Positions 42,901 to 50,940 of a DNA stretch of 53,499 nt are shown in pieces (position 1 is the first letter of the stretch; each line of letters starts with the position of its first letter). The stretch comes from an uncultured Collinsella sp. (lineage in GTDB: Bacteria > Actinomycetota > Coriobacteriia > Coriobacteriales > Coriobacteriaceae), in contig CAKUGA010000006.1 in the NCBI GenBank assembly GCA_934654515.1, positions 1 to 53,499 of the forward strand. The letters run 5' to 3'. The position numbers were made by a program, and so were the translations under genes. The notes beneath the pieces are model-generated. The model saw only the letters and a list, made by a program, of their open reading frames with translations. It did not search any database and was not told the origin of the DNA.

Positions 42901-43637
42901 ACATCCGCCATGGTCTTGTCGCTCGCCTCGAACGCGTCGATGGCCTCGAGCGCCACCTGCGCCTTCTCGGTCGCGGCCTTGCTCGCGCCGAGCGCCGCAC
43001 GATAGGCATCGGCAAGTGCCGAGGTATCGGAGCATCCGCGAAGCACGCACACGTCGTCCATACCACCCGGCAGCTGGCTGGACAGCTCCAGCAGATCGCG
43101 CACCAAGCCCTTGATGGTGGTGCCGCCACCAAAGGGACCGCCCTCGCCCGCCATTGGATACCAGGCATAGAGGGCTTTGAGCGAAGCGGCGAGCTCGGGA
43201 GCGGCGTCGGGCGCCGTCGCACGGCCCAGCACATGCTCGACAGCCTGGTCCATGAGCTCATCGGTATCGGTGAGCACCGTAAATTCGGGGTCGATGCCCA
43301 GCTCCAGCGCATGCGCGCGCAGGATACGCGAACACATGCCGTGGATGGTCGAAATCCAGGCATCGTCAACCGTCAGGGCTTCCTCATCCATGCCCTCTTC
43401 GATAAGCGCACGGCGCACGCGGTCGCGGATCTCGGCCGCGGCGTCCTTGGTAAAAGTAATGGCGAGCACCTGGTCCAGATGCTCAACGAACGGACCGGAT
43501 TCAGGCGAGAGTGCGTAGACGATACGGCGCGTGAGGGTGAAGGTCTTGCCCGAACCGGCGCCCGCCGAGACAAACAGCGGGCGGTCGAGCGTTTTGACAA
43601 CTTGCAGCTGTTGCGGCATCAAAGTCGAAAGATCCAT
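39966..43637 (-). CDS. addA: AddA-like UvrD-family helicase-nuclease
   Basis: 1223 residues. SF1A helicase motifs: Walker A SAGAGSGKTFTLTRR (about 25-38), VLAITFTKDAAAEIR, WISTIHGMCSRIL, MIDEFQDTDQ (about 345), TVGDAQQSIYRFRGA, and IMTVHASKGLEYPVV. A PD-(D/E)XK nuclease ends the protein with LVIDYKTGG (about 1156). With AddB it processes double-strand breaks for RecA. ATG 43637 comes 3 bases after the addB stop, with AGGAGG inside the end of addB, so translation is coupled. Size and order fit AddA; the actinobacterial AdnA/B types are the alternative. Confidence 0.88.
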   Translation of the reverse strand: MDLSTLMPQQLQVVKTLDRPLFVSAGAGSGKTFTLTRRIVYALSPESGPFVEHLDQVLAITFTKDAAAEIRDRVRRALIEEGMDEEALTVDDAWISTIHGMCSRILRAHALELGIDPEFTVLTDTDELMDQAVEHVLGRATAPDAAPELAASLKALYAWYPMAGEGGPFGGGTTIKGLVRDLLELSSQLPGGMDDVCVLRGCSDTSALADAYRAALGASKAATEKAQVALEAIDAFEASDKTMADVARLMMSCGMPRASKMFPKENVELLKAEAADTFVNIVLACGDRALDALTGLARAVEAEYRALKADQSALDNNDLLRMAYEALRDYPAIRAAYEGRFKMVMIDEFQDTDQMQVDLIRYLTGAGERALCTVGDAQQSIYRFRGAEVEVFRRQERKVGASGAAVAAGTPGSVLAAFGAPASSGASAGELVKLVRNFRSHDEVLRYVARVFDGDTGGLMQGFLDLEPSDEREDKLRAKASRRQALLVAGGSTQERTQAKARAIAERFHALVKAGQPQGDMVLLLGRMTNADVYAQAFRDQGLDCVIAGGSVFAQAAEVQAIRALVCALANPADTAQGLMPLLASPMFALGAQEFLALATKLDEQTGETSRRNIDAGIMSDCDVPGLQNLPLVTRAREVLRYAFRRVGRDSFAAIARDVVNASGWFVRLAQRGPEGKAIAANVLKALDAVAEAEAEFGNSPRSIALAFDRFLAGKEAPGALNEDGNGAVRIMTVHASKGLEYPVVAVSECFGVRKSTGAAQMGRVEGGAQVVALPARFDGVKLADGTFVKGDDVKKQFEHAFKGKGTSLWLSPELMDDACATGSPAEAFVRLRNDDLQLSLEERARLLYVAMTRARELVILAMDVAVSRGKVPAPSFDVESDLTYDVLRRILPGQGLGMPQLDADHLVFDNSQPGDYELISLANFTFGERAFEANASLDAEGRLVRGDAEAEVVDAGARATAPGPADPEPDAFELVYPQAVGVRMGTCPYPARDSYSYSSIAAALHAEAEDHAAEARVPMDEAGDDAELDDSEMTDADVAVVEPAGNPMALGSAFHAACQWLIEMGADTLPVARADALARLWHLTPEQRERFDVALDRWLRSAVRAELLAWPCVRAEVPFFSLGCEDEDIARYGAYAEGAIDALATDPADPTRALVIDYKTGGTPDETPEQLQEKHALQARVYSDVLHKAGFVTVTVKFVRVEQADPALFVEPAEPQVVTYNL

Positions 43638-43640
43638 GGT

Positions 43641-46600
43641 CTACACGTCCCTCCTTACAAACGTTCCTTCGTGGTTATACGAACAGCGCGCGTGCGCGGC
43701 CTGCGCCGATGCCGGATCAACGGCAGCCACGACGCCCGCCTCGAGCTCGCGCAGGCGTTCGGCAATTCCGGCCTCCACGCGGTCGAGCAGGGTGTCAAAG
43801 TCCATATTGCCGCCCTCGCCCGGAAATCCCTTCTTTAGGCCCGGAATACGACCGTCGCCGCGCTCCTCCTCGAGCAGCTCGTCACTCGCGGCGCCGCGCA
43901 GCGCCGGCTTGCCGCCCTTGGTCGAAAAGTAGAGCGCCGCGCGCGTGTTCAAGTCCAGCGCCCGCCGCATGGCCTGCGCGTAGATGAGCGTCTGGGTATG
44001 CGGCGGCAACCAACGCGGGTCGTCGGCGGGCACCGCGCCCGTCTTCTCATCGAACACCGTGGGGTCGGCGAGCTTATATTCCTCGACGCCCGAACGATGC
44101 TTGTAGTCGATCACCACGGCACGGTTCTCGGCATCCACGTCCACGCGGTCGATGCGCCCGCCGAGCGGCCAGCCGGCATACTCGACCTTAAGCTCGTTAA
44201 ACGCAAACTCCAGATAGCGCGGGGCAAAGGGCGCAAGCGCCTCGGACTCATAGGCGAGCACGCCCTCCAGCTGCGGCAAGATCTCGGCCACCTGGCGCTC
44301 CTCCACCGGAGAGAGCGGCACGAGCGGGCCCTCGGTACCGCGCTTGCCGGCGTGCTCGGTCAGGGTCTCGTCGAAGACCTCGCGCAGCAGCTCCTGTGCG
44401 CGCGGAAGGTTCATGGGCGTCACGCGTTCCATGCCCTCCTGCGGCAGGCGGGCATGCAGATGTTCCAGCACATCGTGGACAAAGTTGCCCTTCTCCATGT
44501 TGCCAAAGCCCGCATCGATGGACTGGGGCTTGACGCGATACGACACGAACCAGCACAGCGGACACGTCGAATACGCCTCGATCTGCGATGCGGACGTCAA
44601 GCGCGGCACGAGTGGCGCATCCTCGCCCTCGCCGTCGCGACGGCGCAGGACCAGGTACGGCACGGCCTCGGCACTCAGATGCTGAGGGGCCTCGCACGCG
44701 ACCCGCTTGCGCTCGAGCCCTTCGCCGGCGGCGGGGTCGAAGTCCCTTACGATATCGCCCTCGCCCACGCACGTCGCCTTGGCGGCACCGGCGACCTTGT
44801 CGGTGCCAGCGGCCTTGTCGGTGCCAGCGGCCTTGGCGTCGTCAGCGGCCTTGGCGCGCGCGCGCAACTCAGTCCACACGGCCGCCGGATAGCACTCGCG
44901 CGCCTGGCGATCGTGGGTCACGCGGGCGAGCGTAACCGGACCACGCGACGCTTGCATCGCACGTCCAAAACGCACGCGCAGCAGGGCCGCGGGTTCAAGC
45001 GTCACGCCGTCGCGACCCAACTCTTCCGTCAACGTGGCCAACGGGCCCTCCTCATGCGAGAGCGGATAGCTGTCCAGGTCGACATCGGCAAACAGCACCG
45101 CATCGTAGCTGTTGGGACGCAGCGCCGCCGCATCGGCAAGCGACACAAAGCGCACCTGGGCGCGCGGTATGCGGTCGACCTCGTAGGTCTCGTAATCGTA
45201 AGCGGTACTGCGCTTATCCACCTTGGTGCGGACGCCATCGAGCACGGGCACGGTCGCCGCCTGCGACACATCGAGCGCGCGGGCGTCGTTCATAAGGATG
45301 TCGATGGCATGGCGCAGCAGGGCCGTCTCGGCCTGGCGACGGGCCTGACCGTCAAGGCCGCCCAGGGCGCGATCGGGCAGCGCCTCGGCAACCGCGAGCA
45401 TGGCCTTGAGTGCCGTCACGGGCTTGTCGCGCCATAGCGCCTGGAACACATCCGAGACCACGCACGGCACGTTCTTAAACCAGTTCTGGTCGCTGGCCGC
45501 CTTGCGCGCACCCCTCACCTGGCCCTGCACGCTCTGTAGCAGGCTCTTCACGCCCGCAATGGTCTTGCTGCGCGACAGGCGCATGTTCTTATCGAAGGTT
45601 CGCGCGCTGGCGGCGTCGGCACCCGAAAGCGGGCTGTAGATCCAGTCGGTAAGCTCCGGGGCGGGCCACCACTCGGTCTTGGAGGCGCTGCCCTCATCGG
45701 CGGCCTTCATGCGCTCGATCAGGTTGGCAAGTGCCGTAAACTGCCTGCCCGCGATGGATTGGGAAAACGCCGTGAACTCGGTTGTCTCGGCCGCAATGTG
45801 GCGCGCCGCCAAACGGGCGGTAAGATCGCCGAACAACTGGGGTGCCTGAGCGGACACCACGAGCACGCGCGCAGGATCGGCCGGCGCTGCAGCGCCATCG
45901 TGCGGCACGGCGCCCTCGCGCGCCTTTACCAACTTATCAATAGCGTTCGCATAGGCATAGGCACGGGCATGGGGACCGGCCACCTCTAGAAAGGCAGGCT
46001 GAGCGGCGGGCTTAGACGCAACAGCATCCTCCCCCAGCGGCGCAATCTCGAACAGCACGCCGCGGGCATCAAAGGCCGCGGCAAGTTCCTCACGCATTGC
46101 CGCCTGCTCGCGGGCGAGCAGCACGACGACCTCTCCCCCGCCATTCGCCACAGCAGACAGCAGCTCAAGCAGGCCATGCGCAAACGACGTGACGCCGCGC
46201 ACGAACACCGCGCGGGCGCAGGTTGGCAGATTGTCGGCCAAGGCACCGGCCATCATGTCGGCCGCCTCGCAGGGCTCGACCATATCTCGGCGGTCCAAGC
46301 CGCTCGCATAGGCACGCAAAAGCTCAAACACACGAGCCTCGGCGTCACTTTTGGGCTCGGGCTGGCAAACGCTGTCGCAGCGGCGCTCGGCACCCGTTCC
46401 CGCCACGCCCGGAAGCACATCGCGGGCCATGCGTGCGAGCATGCGCACCGTGCCCTGGCTGCGCGAAAGCGGCTGTAGATCGGCATCGTCGCGACGGGCG
46501 ACCATATCCGAGAACAGCATCTGACGCTGCAGGTTGTCGACAAAGCTACGGCCGTCGCCCATCAGCTCCCACAGCGAACGAAGCCACGACGAAGGAGTCT

Positions 46601-46781
46601 TATAGTCGACGCCCAGCGAGGCGCCAGCCATCGCCGCATCGTGACGGCACAGATCGAGCTCGGCAAACGTAGGCGCCAGCAATACGGCGCGCCCATGGCG
46701 GGCAACCAGGTCGGCAAGGAGCGCGGCCTCGGCATTGCTCAGGTCCGTACCGGTATTGGTGGTATAGATTCGAACAGGCAT
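43641..46781 (-). CDS. addB: AddB-like nuclease subunit
   Basis: 1046 residues. The N-terminal helicase-like part lacks a Walker A motif (LLAPTFAELDLCRHD at the equivalent place), and the C-terminal third is a PD-(D/E)XK nuclease: ASQIEAYSTCPLCWFVSYR (about 735-750), GRIDRVDVD, VIDYKHRSG (about 890) and an end with ARCSYNHEG. Studied AddB proteins hold an Fe-S cluster through one Cys before the nuclease and three at the end; here only one terminal Cys is visible, so the cluster may be missing. ATG 46781 follows GGAGG. First gene of addB-addA. A short six-residue repeat (AGTDKA) sits in the middle linker. Confidence 0.83.
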   Translation of the reverse strand: MPVRIYTTNTGTDLSNAEAALLADLVARHGRAVLLAPTFAELDLCRHDAAMAGASLGVDYKTPSSWLRSLWELMGDGRSFVDNLQRQMLFSDMVARRDDADLQPLSRSQGTVRMLARMARDVLPGVAGTGAERRCDSVCQPEPKSDAEARVFELLRAYASGLDRRDMVEPCEAADMMAGALADNLPTCARAVFVRGVTSFAHGLLELLSAVANGGGEVVVLLAREQAAMREELAAAFDARGVLFEIAPLGEDAVASKPAAQPAFLEVAGPHARAYAYANAIDKLVKAREGAVPHDGAAAPADPARVLVVSAQAPQLFGDLTARLAARHIAAETTEFTAFSQSIAGRQFTALANLIERMKAADEGSASKTEWWPAPELTDWIYSPLSGADAASARTFDKNMRLSRSKTIAGVKSLLQSVQGQVRGARKAASDQNWFKNVPCVVSDVFQALWRDKPVTALKAMLAVAEALPDRALGGLDGQARRQAETALLRHAIDILMNDARALDVSQAATVPVLDGVRTKVDKRSTAYDYETYEVDRIPRAQVRFVSLADAAALRPNSYDAVLFADVDLDSYPLSHEEGPLATLTEELGRDGVTLEPAALLRVRFGRAMQASRGPVTLARVTHDRQARECYPAAVWTELRARAKAADDAKAAGTDKAAGTDKVAGAAKATCVGEGDIVRDFDPAAGEGLERKRVACEAPQHLSAEAVPYLVLRRRDGEGEDAPLVPRLTSASQIEAYSTCPLCWFVSYRVKPQSIDAGFGNMEKGNFVHDVLEHLHARLPQEGMERVTPMNLPRAQELLREVFDETLTEHAGKRGTEGPLVPLSPVEERQVAEILPQLEGVLAYESEALAPFAPRYLEFAFNELKVEYAGWPLGGRIDRVDVDAENRAVVIDYKHRSGVEEYKLADPTVFDEKTGAVPADDPRWLPPHTQTLIYAQAMRRALDLNTRAALYFSTKGGKPALRGAASDELLEEERGDGRIPGLKKGFPGEGGNMDFDTLLDRVEAGIAERLRELEAGVVAAVDPASAQAAHARCSYNHEGTFVRRDV
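44793..44850. repeat. Short tandem 18-bp repeats in addB
   Basis: About three imperfect copies of GCCTTGTCGGTGCCAGCG encode the linker repeats AGTDKA/AGTDKV/AGAAKA. Likely flexible linker, subject to length variation. Confidence 0.7.
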
Positions 46782-46850
46782 GGTCCTCCACTCAAACCGT
46801 TCGTAATATTCAATGTATCCATCCTACCCGCCCGCGCGGACAACATGGCA

Positions 46851-46878
46851 CCAAAAAACCGCCCCCGAAGGGACGGTT
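46851..46878 (-). terminator. Rho-independent terminator of the YerC-like gene
   Basis: On the minus strand AACCGTCCC and GGGGCGGTT pair around TTCG and run into TTTTTTGG. It is about 30 bases past the 46906 stop. Confidence 0.85.
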
Positions 46879-46905
46879 CTGTGCAATTCGTTTTTTGCCG
46901 TTGGC

Positions 46906-47205
46906 CTACTCGCCATCCTCCAGCTTGATGAGGATCTTGCGGTAGCCGCCGTACTCGCCGTTGAGCGCCTTGGACACACGGCTCACCGTGGTGGACGAAG
47001 CACCGGTGCGCGCCTGAACCTCGACATAGGGCTCACCCTCGTCCAGATAACGCGCGACCTGCAGGCGTTGCGAAAGATCGCAGATCTCGCGCGGCGTGCA
47101 GATATCGGTCAAAAACGCTTGAATATCCTTCTCGTCGTCCAAAAGACTAAATGCGTGGACCAGCTGCTTGACATCAGGCTTGTCAAACATGTTCTCGATA
47201 TTCAT
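46906..47205 (-). CDS. YerC/YecD-type TrpR-related DNA-binding protein
   Basis: 99 residues. The family pattern is plain: LVHAFSLLDDEKDIQAFLTD, TPREICDLSQRLQVARYL, then the helix-turn-helix VQARTGASSTTVSRVSKALN and a short tail with GYRKIL. It is related to the Trp repressor but has no established tryptophan link; members are small regulators of unknown target. ATG 47205 is the start. Monocistronic; a terminator follows. Confidence 0.9.
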   Translation of the reverse strand: MNIENMFDKPDVKQLVHAFSLLDDEKDIQAFLTDICTPREICDLSQRLQVARYLDEGEPYVEVQARTGASSTTVSRVSKALNGEYGGYRKILIKLEDGE

Positions 47206-47529
47206 CGATCACCGCCAAACCCGCCAAAAGGCATCGAAGTTGATACTGACATCGGGCATCGTTCGCCCGTTCTATGCAATAGGGCAACGCCTGTGGCTTT
47301 TGCCCGTAGCAGTGTAGCACACCACCAAACTAAAGCGACAAGACTCTCTGCCAGCGGCGCGTTTTTCAGGACGAACGCCGTTTTGAAACCGAATGCGCAC
47401 GTAAGCTCCACGAATATCTGAGACAATGGGCGGCCGAACAAGGCGGCACACCCGCGCAGCCGTCCAAGCTGCCGCAGCAAACCGCTTCACGCGACACCAA
47501 CGCACCCTGCGCAAGAAAGGATTCACACC
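47206..47529. other. Divergent intergenic region
   Basis: 324 bases between the YerC-like gene (minus) and the YvlD-like gene (plus). No convincing gene or strong hairpin. It must hold both promoters, but none could be picked with confidence. Confidence 0.5.
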
Positions 47530-47895
47530 ATGCGCTTTATGCTTAACTGGCTCTTCACCTCAATCGCCATCGCGATCGCAACGTTTCTCGTCCCCGGCAT
47601 TCAGCCCTTCGGTTTTGCCGAGGCCTGGGTCTGTTTCGCCTTCGTGGGACTGTTCCTGAACATCGTCGATTCGCTCGTCAAGCCGTTCCTGACGGTCATC
47701 TCGCTGCCACTCACGATCATTACGCTGGGTATTTTTCAGCTCGTAGTCAACAGCTTTATGCTCGAGCTGGCCAGCTACCTGTCGGTCAACCTCCTAGGCG
47801 TCGGCATTTCCATCGCCAGCTTTGGCTCGGCCTTTATGGGCAGCATCCTGGTGTCCATCATGCGCAGCATCCTCGACGGCGTCGCCAACGATTAA
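47530..47895 (+). CDS. YvlD/phage-holin-4-like small membrane protein
   Basis: 121 residues with four hydrophobic segments: LFTSIAIAIATFLVPG, AWVCFAFVGLFLNIVD, FLTVISLPLTIITLGIFQLVV and FGSAFMGSILVSIM. The pattern LVKPFLTVISLPLTIITLG and NSFMLELASYL is the signature of the YvlD/holin-4 superfamily, chromosomal membrane proteins linked in some bacteria to envelope stress. ATG 47530 has AAGGAT upstream. Single gene with its own terminator. Confidence 0.9.
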   Translation: MRFMLNWLFTSIAIAIATFLVPGIQPFGFAEAWVCFAFVGLFLNIVDSLVKPFLTVISLPLTIITLGIFQLVVNSFMLELASYLSVNLLGVGISIASFGSAFMGSILVSIMRSILDGVAND

Positions 47896-47932
47896 AACAA
47901 TCTGACGCCAGGAGTCGCAGAAAATCAAAGCA

Positions 47933-47968
47933 AAGGCCGCCCATCGCAAGAACGGGCGGCCTTCTTTG
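47933..47968 (+). terminator. Rho-independent terminator of the YvlD-like gene
   Basis: GGCCGCCC and GGGCGGCC pair around an 11-base loop, followed by TTCTTT. About 40 bases after the stop. Confidence 0.85.
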
Positions 47969-48029
47969 TCCAGTCTCAGAGGGTCAGAAATTCCAGCATT
48001 TCTACCCCGTCCCCACATGGCAGGTGGGG

Positions 48030-48458
48030 CTAGATCACGTAGTCGTAGCCTTCGTTGGGCGCGACAAGTTGGTCGAGCGTCACGCCGTCGAGGTAGTCGT
48101 TGATGAGCTTGTCCAAGTTCTTCCACACGTCGAGCGTGGGACACTCATCCGATCGCGAGCAGCCCTTGCAGTCACCGTCCAAGCATGCGACCGGCGCCAG
48201 ACTCCCCTCGGTCAGGCGCAAGATCTCGCCCACCGTGTACTGTTCGGGCGGGCGCGTGAGCACATAGCCGCCGCCCTTGCCGCGCATGCCCGAGAGCATA
48301 TTGGCGCGCACGAGCGTAGCCAGAATATTCTCGAGGTACTTCTCCGAAATACCCTGACGCGCCGCAATCTCTTTAAGCGGGATACGGCCTGTCGCCTGGT
48401 GCTCGGCCAGGTCGACCATAACGCGCAGGGCATATCTGCCCTTAGTAGAAACCAACAT
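48030..48458 (-). CDS. Rrf2-family transcription regulator with Cys cluster (CymR/IscR-like)
   Basis: 142 residues. Rrf2 winged helix: MLVSTKGRYALRVMVDLA, IPLKEIAARQGISEKYLENI and MRGKGGGYVLTRP. The sensor loop has C92-x4-C97-x2-C100-x5-C106 (CLDGDCKGC...C). IscR and NsrR use three Cys in such a loop to hold an Fe-S cluster; CymR, the cysteine regulator, has none. It is divergent from cysK, so control of cysteine synthesis in response to Fe-S, redox or cysteine level is likely. ATG 48458 is the start. A possible promoter is at 48495-48522. Confidence 0.9.
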   Translation of the reverse strand: MLVSTKGRYALRVMVDLAEHQATGRIPLKEIAARQGISEKYLENILATLVRANMLSGMRGKGGGYVLTRPPEQYTVGEILRLTEGSLAPVACLDGDCKGCSRSDECPTLDVWKNLDKLINDYLDGVTLDQLVAPNEGYDYVI

Positions 48459-48494
48459 ATATAGTGCTGCCTTTCGGTCTTTTAGTTCGTTGAA

Positions 48495-48522
48495 ATTCTA
48501 GCCGAAAAACTGGTTTTGAAAA
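48495..48522 (-). promoter_or_regulatory. Candidate promoter of the Rrf2 gene
   Basis: On the minus strand TTTTCA (48517-48522) and TAGAAT (48495-48500) stand 16 bases apart, about 40 bases before the start codon. Confidence 0.4.
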
Positions 48523-48575
48523 CTCCCATTCCAGTCCAGCGTGTTAATCATCTTGCAATAAATATCTTTTTCCTA

Positions 48576-48604
48576 TTGCATTAGTAGGCTTTAGTGTCTA
48601 CTAT
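48576..48604 (+). promoter_or_regulatory. cysK promoter with overlapping dyad (candidate Rrf2 operator)
   Basis: TTGCAT (48576-48581), a 17-base spacer and TACTAT (48599-48604) form a good sigma-A-type promoter 108 bases before cysK. TAGTAG (48582-48587) and CTACTA (48598-48603) make an inverted repeat filling spacer and -10 box, the place expected for a repressor site. A further CTATTAGG...CTAATA pattern follows near 48630-48655. Confidence 0.6.
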
Positions 48605-48711
48605 GCTTTTCAACAGCTAAACGAACAACCTATTAGGTTTATGGGTTTAGCTAATAAGAAACGTCGTCATTCACCCGGCAACCAGCAACTTGAACACTTT
48701 GGAGGTTCACC

Positions 48712-49650
48712 ATGAGCAAGGTTTACACGTCCATCGATCAGCTTATCGGCCACACCCCGCTTCTTGAGCTCACCCACTTTGAGGCCGACGAGGACCTCAA
48801 AGCACGTGTGCTCGTCAAGCTCGAGTACTTCAACCCCGCCGGCTCCGTTAAGGACCGCGTCGCCAAAAACATGATTGACGAGGCCGAGAAGGCCGGCAAG
48901 CTCGTGCGCGGCGGCGACTACACCATCATCGAGCCCACGAGCGGCAACACCGGCGTCGGCATCGCCTCCGTGGCGGCCGCCCGCGGCTACAAGGTGATCA
49001 TCACCATGCCCGAGACCATGTCCGTCGAGCGCCGCAAGCTGATGCAAGCATACGGTGCGCAGCTTGTGCTCACCGACGGCTCCAAGGGCATGAAGGGCGC
49101 TATCGCCAAGGCCGAGGAGTTGCAGAAGGAGACCCCCAACAGCATCATCGCCGGTCAGTTTGTGAACCCCGCGAACCCGGCCATCCACAAGGCCACGACC
49201 GGCCCCGAGATCTGGGACGACACCGACGGCCAGGTCGACATCTTCGTTGCCGGCGTTGGCACCGGTGGCACCGTGACCGGCGTGGGCGAGTTCCTCAAGG
49301 AGCAGAACCCCCAGATCAAGGTCGTCGCCGTCGAGCCCGCCACCTCCCCAGTGCTTTCCAAGGGCCAGGCCGGTCCGCACAAAATCCAGGGTATCGGCGC
49401 CGGCTTTGTGCCCGACGTCCTCGACACCCAGGTCTATGACGAGATCATCCCCGTCGAGAACGAGGACGCCTTTGCCACCGGCCGCGCCGTGGGCAACAAG
49501 GAGGGCGTGCTCGTGGGCATTTCGTCCGGCGCCGCCGTGTGGGCCGCGCTGCAGCTGGCCAAGCGCCCCGAGAACGAGGGCAAGACCATCGTGGCCCTGC
49601 TGGCCGACACCGGCGAGCGCTACCTGTCCACGGCGCTCTTCCAGGACTAG
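48712..49650 (+). CDS. cysK: Cysteine synthase (O-acetylserine sulfhydrylase)
   Basis: 312 residues. PLP lysine K47 in NPAGSVKDR, substrate loop [12 protein letters not shown], phosphate-binding loop [12 protein letters not shown], and [12 protein letters not shown] near the end. It makes cysteine from O-acetylserine and sulfide in the cytoplasm. ATG 48712 has GGAGG 7 bases upstream. It is divergent from the Rrf2 regulator and followed by mnmA, which needs sulfur derived from cysteine. A terminator-like hairpin lies between the two, so they are likely separate transcripts. Confidence 0.96.
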   Translation: MSKVYTSIDQLIGHTPLLELTHFEADEDLKARVLVKLEYFNPAGSVKDRVAKNMIDEAEKAGKLVRGGDYTIIEPTSGNTGVGIASVAAARGYKVIITMPETMSVERRKLMQAYGAQLVLTDGSKGMKGAIAKAEELQKETPNSIIAGQFVNPANPAIHKATTGPEIWDDTDGQVDIFVAGVGTGGTVTGVGEFLKEQNPQIKVVAVEPATSPVLSKGQAGPHKIQGIGAGFVPDVLDTQVYDEIIPVENEDAFATGRAVGNKEGVLVGISSGAAVWAALQLAKRPENEGKTIVALLADTGERYLSTALFQD

Positions 49651-49721
49651 CTCCTGCTGTTGAACGGATGAGCTCAAAGCAAGCCGGTCTCCCCTCTCTT
49701 CTGGCGGCCTGAGCCCATCTC

Positions 49722-49749
49722 GTTCGGGTGTCCCACGAAGCACCCGAAC
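49722..49749. repeat. Inverted repeat upstream of the cysK terminator
   Basis: GTTCGGGTG (49722-49730) pairs exactly with CACCCGAAC (49741-49749) over a 10-base loop. No U-run follows; TACAAT follows at 49755-49760 and could be a -10 box. Confidence 0.6.
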
Positions 49750-49763
49750 TTGCTACAATATCT

Positions 49764-49802
49764 GCGGCGCGGAACCAGCCTCCCGCGCCGCTTTTCTTTT
49801 TT
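49764..49802 (+). terminator. Rho-independent terminator between cysK and mnmA
   Basis: GCGGCGCGG (49764-49772) pairs with CCGCGCCGC (49783-49791) and is followed by TTTTCTTTTTT. It lies only 30 bases before the mnmA start. It ends cysK, or acts as an attenuator if TACAAT (49755) starts an mnmA transcript. Confidence 0.85.
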
Positions 49803-49831
49803 GGCCGCATGCCACCAAGGAGAACCTCCCC

Positions 49832-50932
49832 ATGCACAACAAGCGCGTGCTCGTCGCCATGAGCGGCGGCGTCGATTCCAGCGTGACCGCGTACCTGCTC
49901 AAAAGCCAGGGCTACGAATGCGTTGGCGCCACCATGCGCCTCACCTGCCCCGCGCCCGATCCCATCACGGGCATGAGCAAAGTCGACCGCGACATCGCCG
50001 ACGCCAAAGCCGTTGCCGAGCGCATCGGCATCCCCCACCACGTGCTCGACCTGCAGCAGACGTTCGACCGCAGCGTGATTGAGCGCTTTGTGACCGCCTA
50101 TCAGGAAGGACTGACGCCCAACCCCTGCATCATCTGCAACCGTCACATTAAGTTTGGCGCGCTGCTGGACGCCGCGCTGGACATGGGCTGCGACTTTATC
50201 GCCACGGGCCATTACGCCAAGACGAGTCAAGCGCCCGACGGCACCTGGCAGCTGCACCGCGGCGAGGATCCCAAAAAGGACCAGAGCTACTTTTTGTATT
50301 CGCTTACGCAGGAGCGCCTCGCGCACACGATCTTTCCGCTGGCAGGTTTGGACAAAGAGCGCGACGTGCGCCGCATTGCCGCCGAGCAGGGCTTCACCAA
50401 TGCCAAGAAGGCCGAAAGCGAGGACATCTGCTTTATTCCCGACGGCGACTACGCGGGCTATATCGAGCGCCGCTGCGGACATCCTGCCGCGCCGGGCGAC
50501 ATCGTATGGCGCGACGGCAGCGTGGTCGGGCGCCACAACGGCGCGCTGCGCTACACCATCGGCCAGCGCAAGGGCCTGGGTGTCGCGATGGCGCACCCCG
50601 TGTATGTGACGGGCGTCGACGCCGCCAGCAACACCGTACATCTAGGCGAAGCCGAGGACCTAACCGCCTCGGCGCTAACTGCCGATGAGTGGATCTGGAG
50701 CGCGCCGGACACGCGCATGGAGGCTGAGCTCAACGCCGGCGGCATTCGCGTAGGTGCCAAGTACCGCTACCGTCAGAAAGACCAGGCAGCGACCCTTACG
50801 CGTGACGAAGACGGGCAAATACTGCTAACTTTTGACGAGCCGCAGCGCGCCATCGCCCCCGGCCAGGCCATCGTCGTCTACCGCGGCGACGTCGTCCTGG
50901 GCGGCGGCACCGTTACGGCAGCCATCAAATAG
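49832..50932 (+). CDS. mnmA: tRNA-specific 2-thiouridylase MnmA
   Basis: 366 residues. PP-loop SGGVDSSVTAYL (11-22), catalytic Cys pair region C99-x2-C102 (TPNPCIICNRHIKFG), second active Cys in SEDICFIPDGDY (about 200), FLYSLTQERL, and the C-terminal beta-barrel domains with TIGQRKGLGVA. It adds sulfur to U34 of Lys, Glu and Gln tRNAs. ATG 49832 follows AAGGAGAA. Upstream cysK provides the cysteine that feeds its sulfur donor. Single gene. Confidence 0.95.
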   Translation: MHNKRVLVAMSGGVDSSVTAYLLKSQGYECVGATMRLTCPAPDPITGMSKVDRDIADAKAVAERIGIPHHVLDLQQTFDRSVIERFVTAYQEGLTPNPCIICNRHIKFGALLDAALDMGCDFIATGHYAKTSQAPDGTWQLHRGEDPKKDQSYFLYSLTQERLAHTIFPLAGLDKERDVRRIAAEQGFTNAKKAESEDICFIPDGDYAGYIERRCGHPAAPGDIVWRDGSVVGRHNGALRYTIGQRKGLGVAMAHPVYVTGVDAASNTVHLGEAEDLTASALTADEWIWSAPDTRMEAELNAGGIRVGAKYRYRQKDQAATLTRDEDGQILLTFDEPQRAIAPGQAIVVYRGDVVLGGGTVTAAIK

Positions 50933-50940
50933 CCGCGGGA

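Noticed and set aside
39960..43838. 1292-codon plus-strand open frame opposite addA
   Set aside because: Shadow of addA: low-complexity Arg/His/Ala translation and no ribosome site.
49722..49802. T-box or tRNA-sensing leader of mnmA
   Set aside because: Too short, with no T-box sequence or specifier loop.
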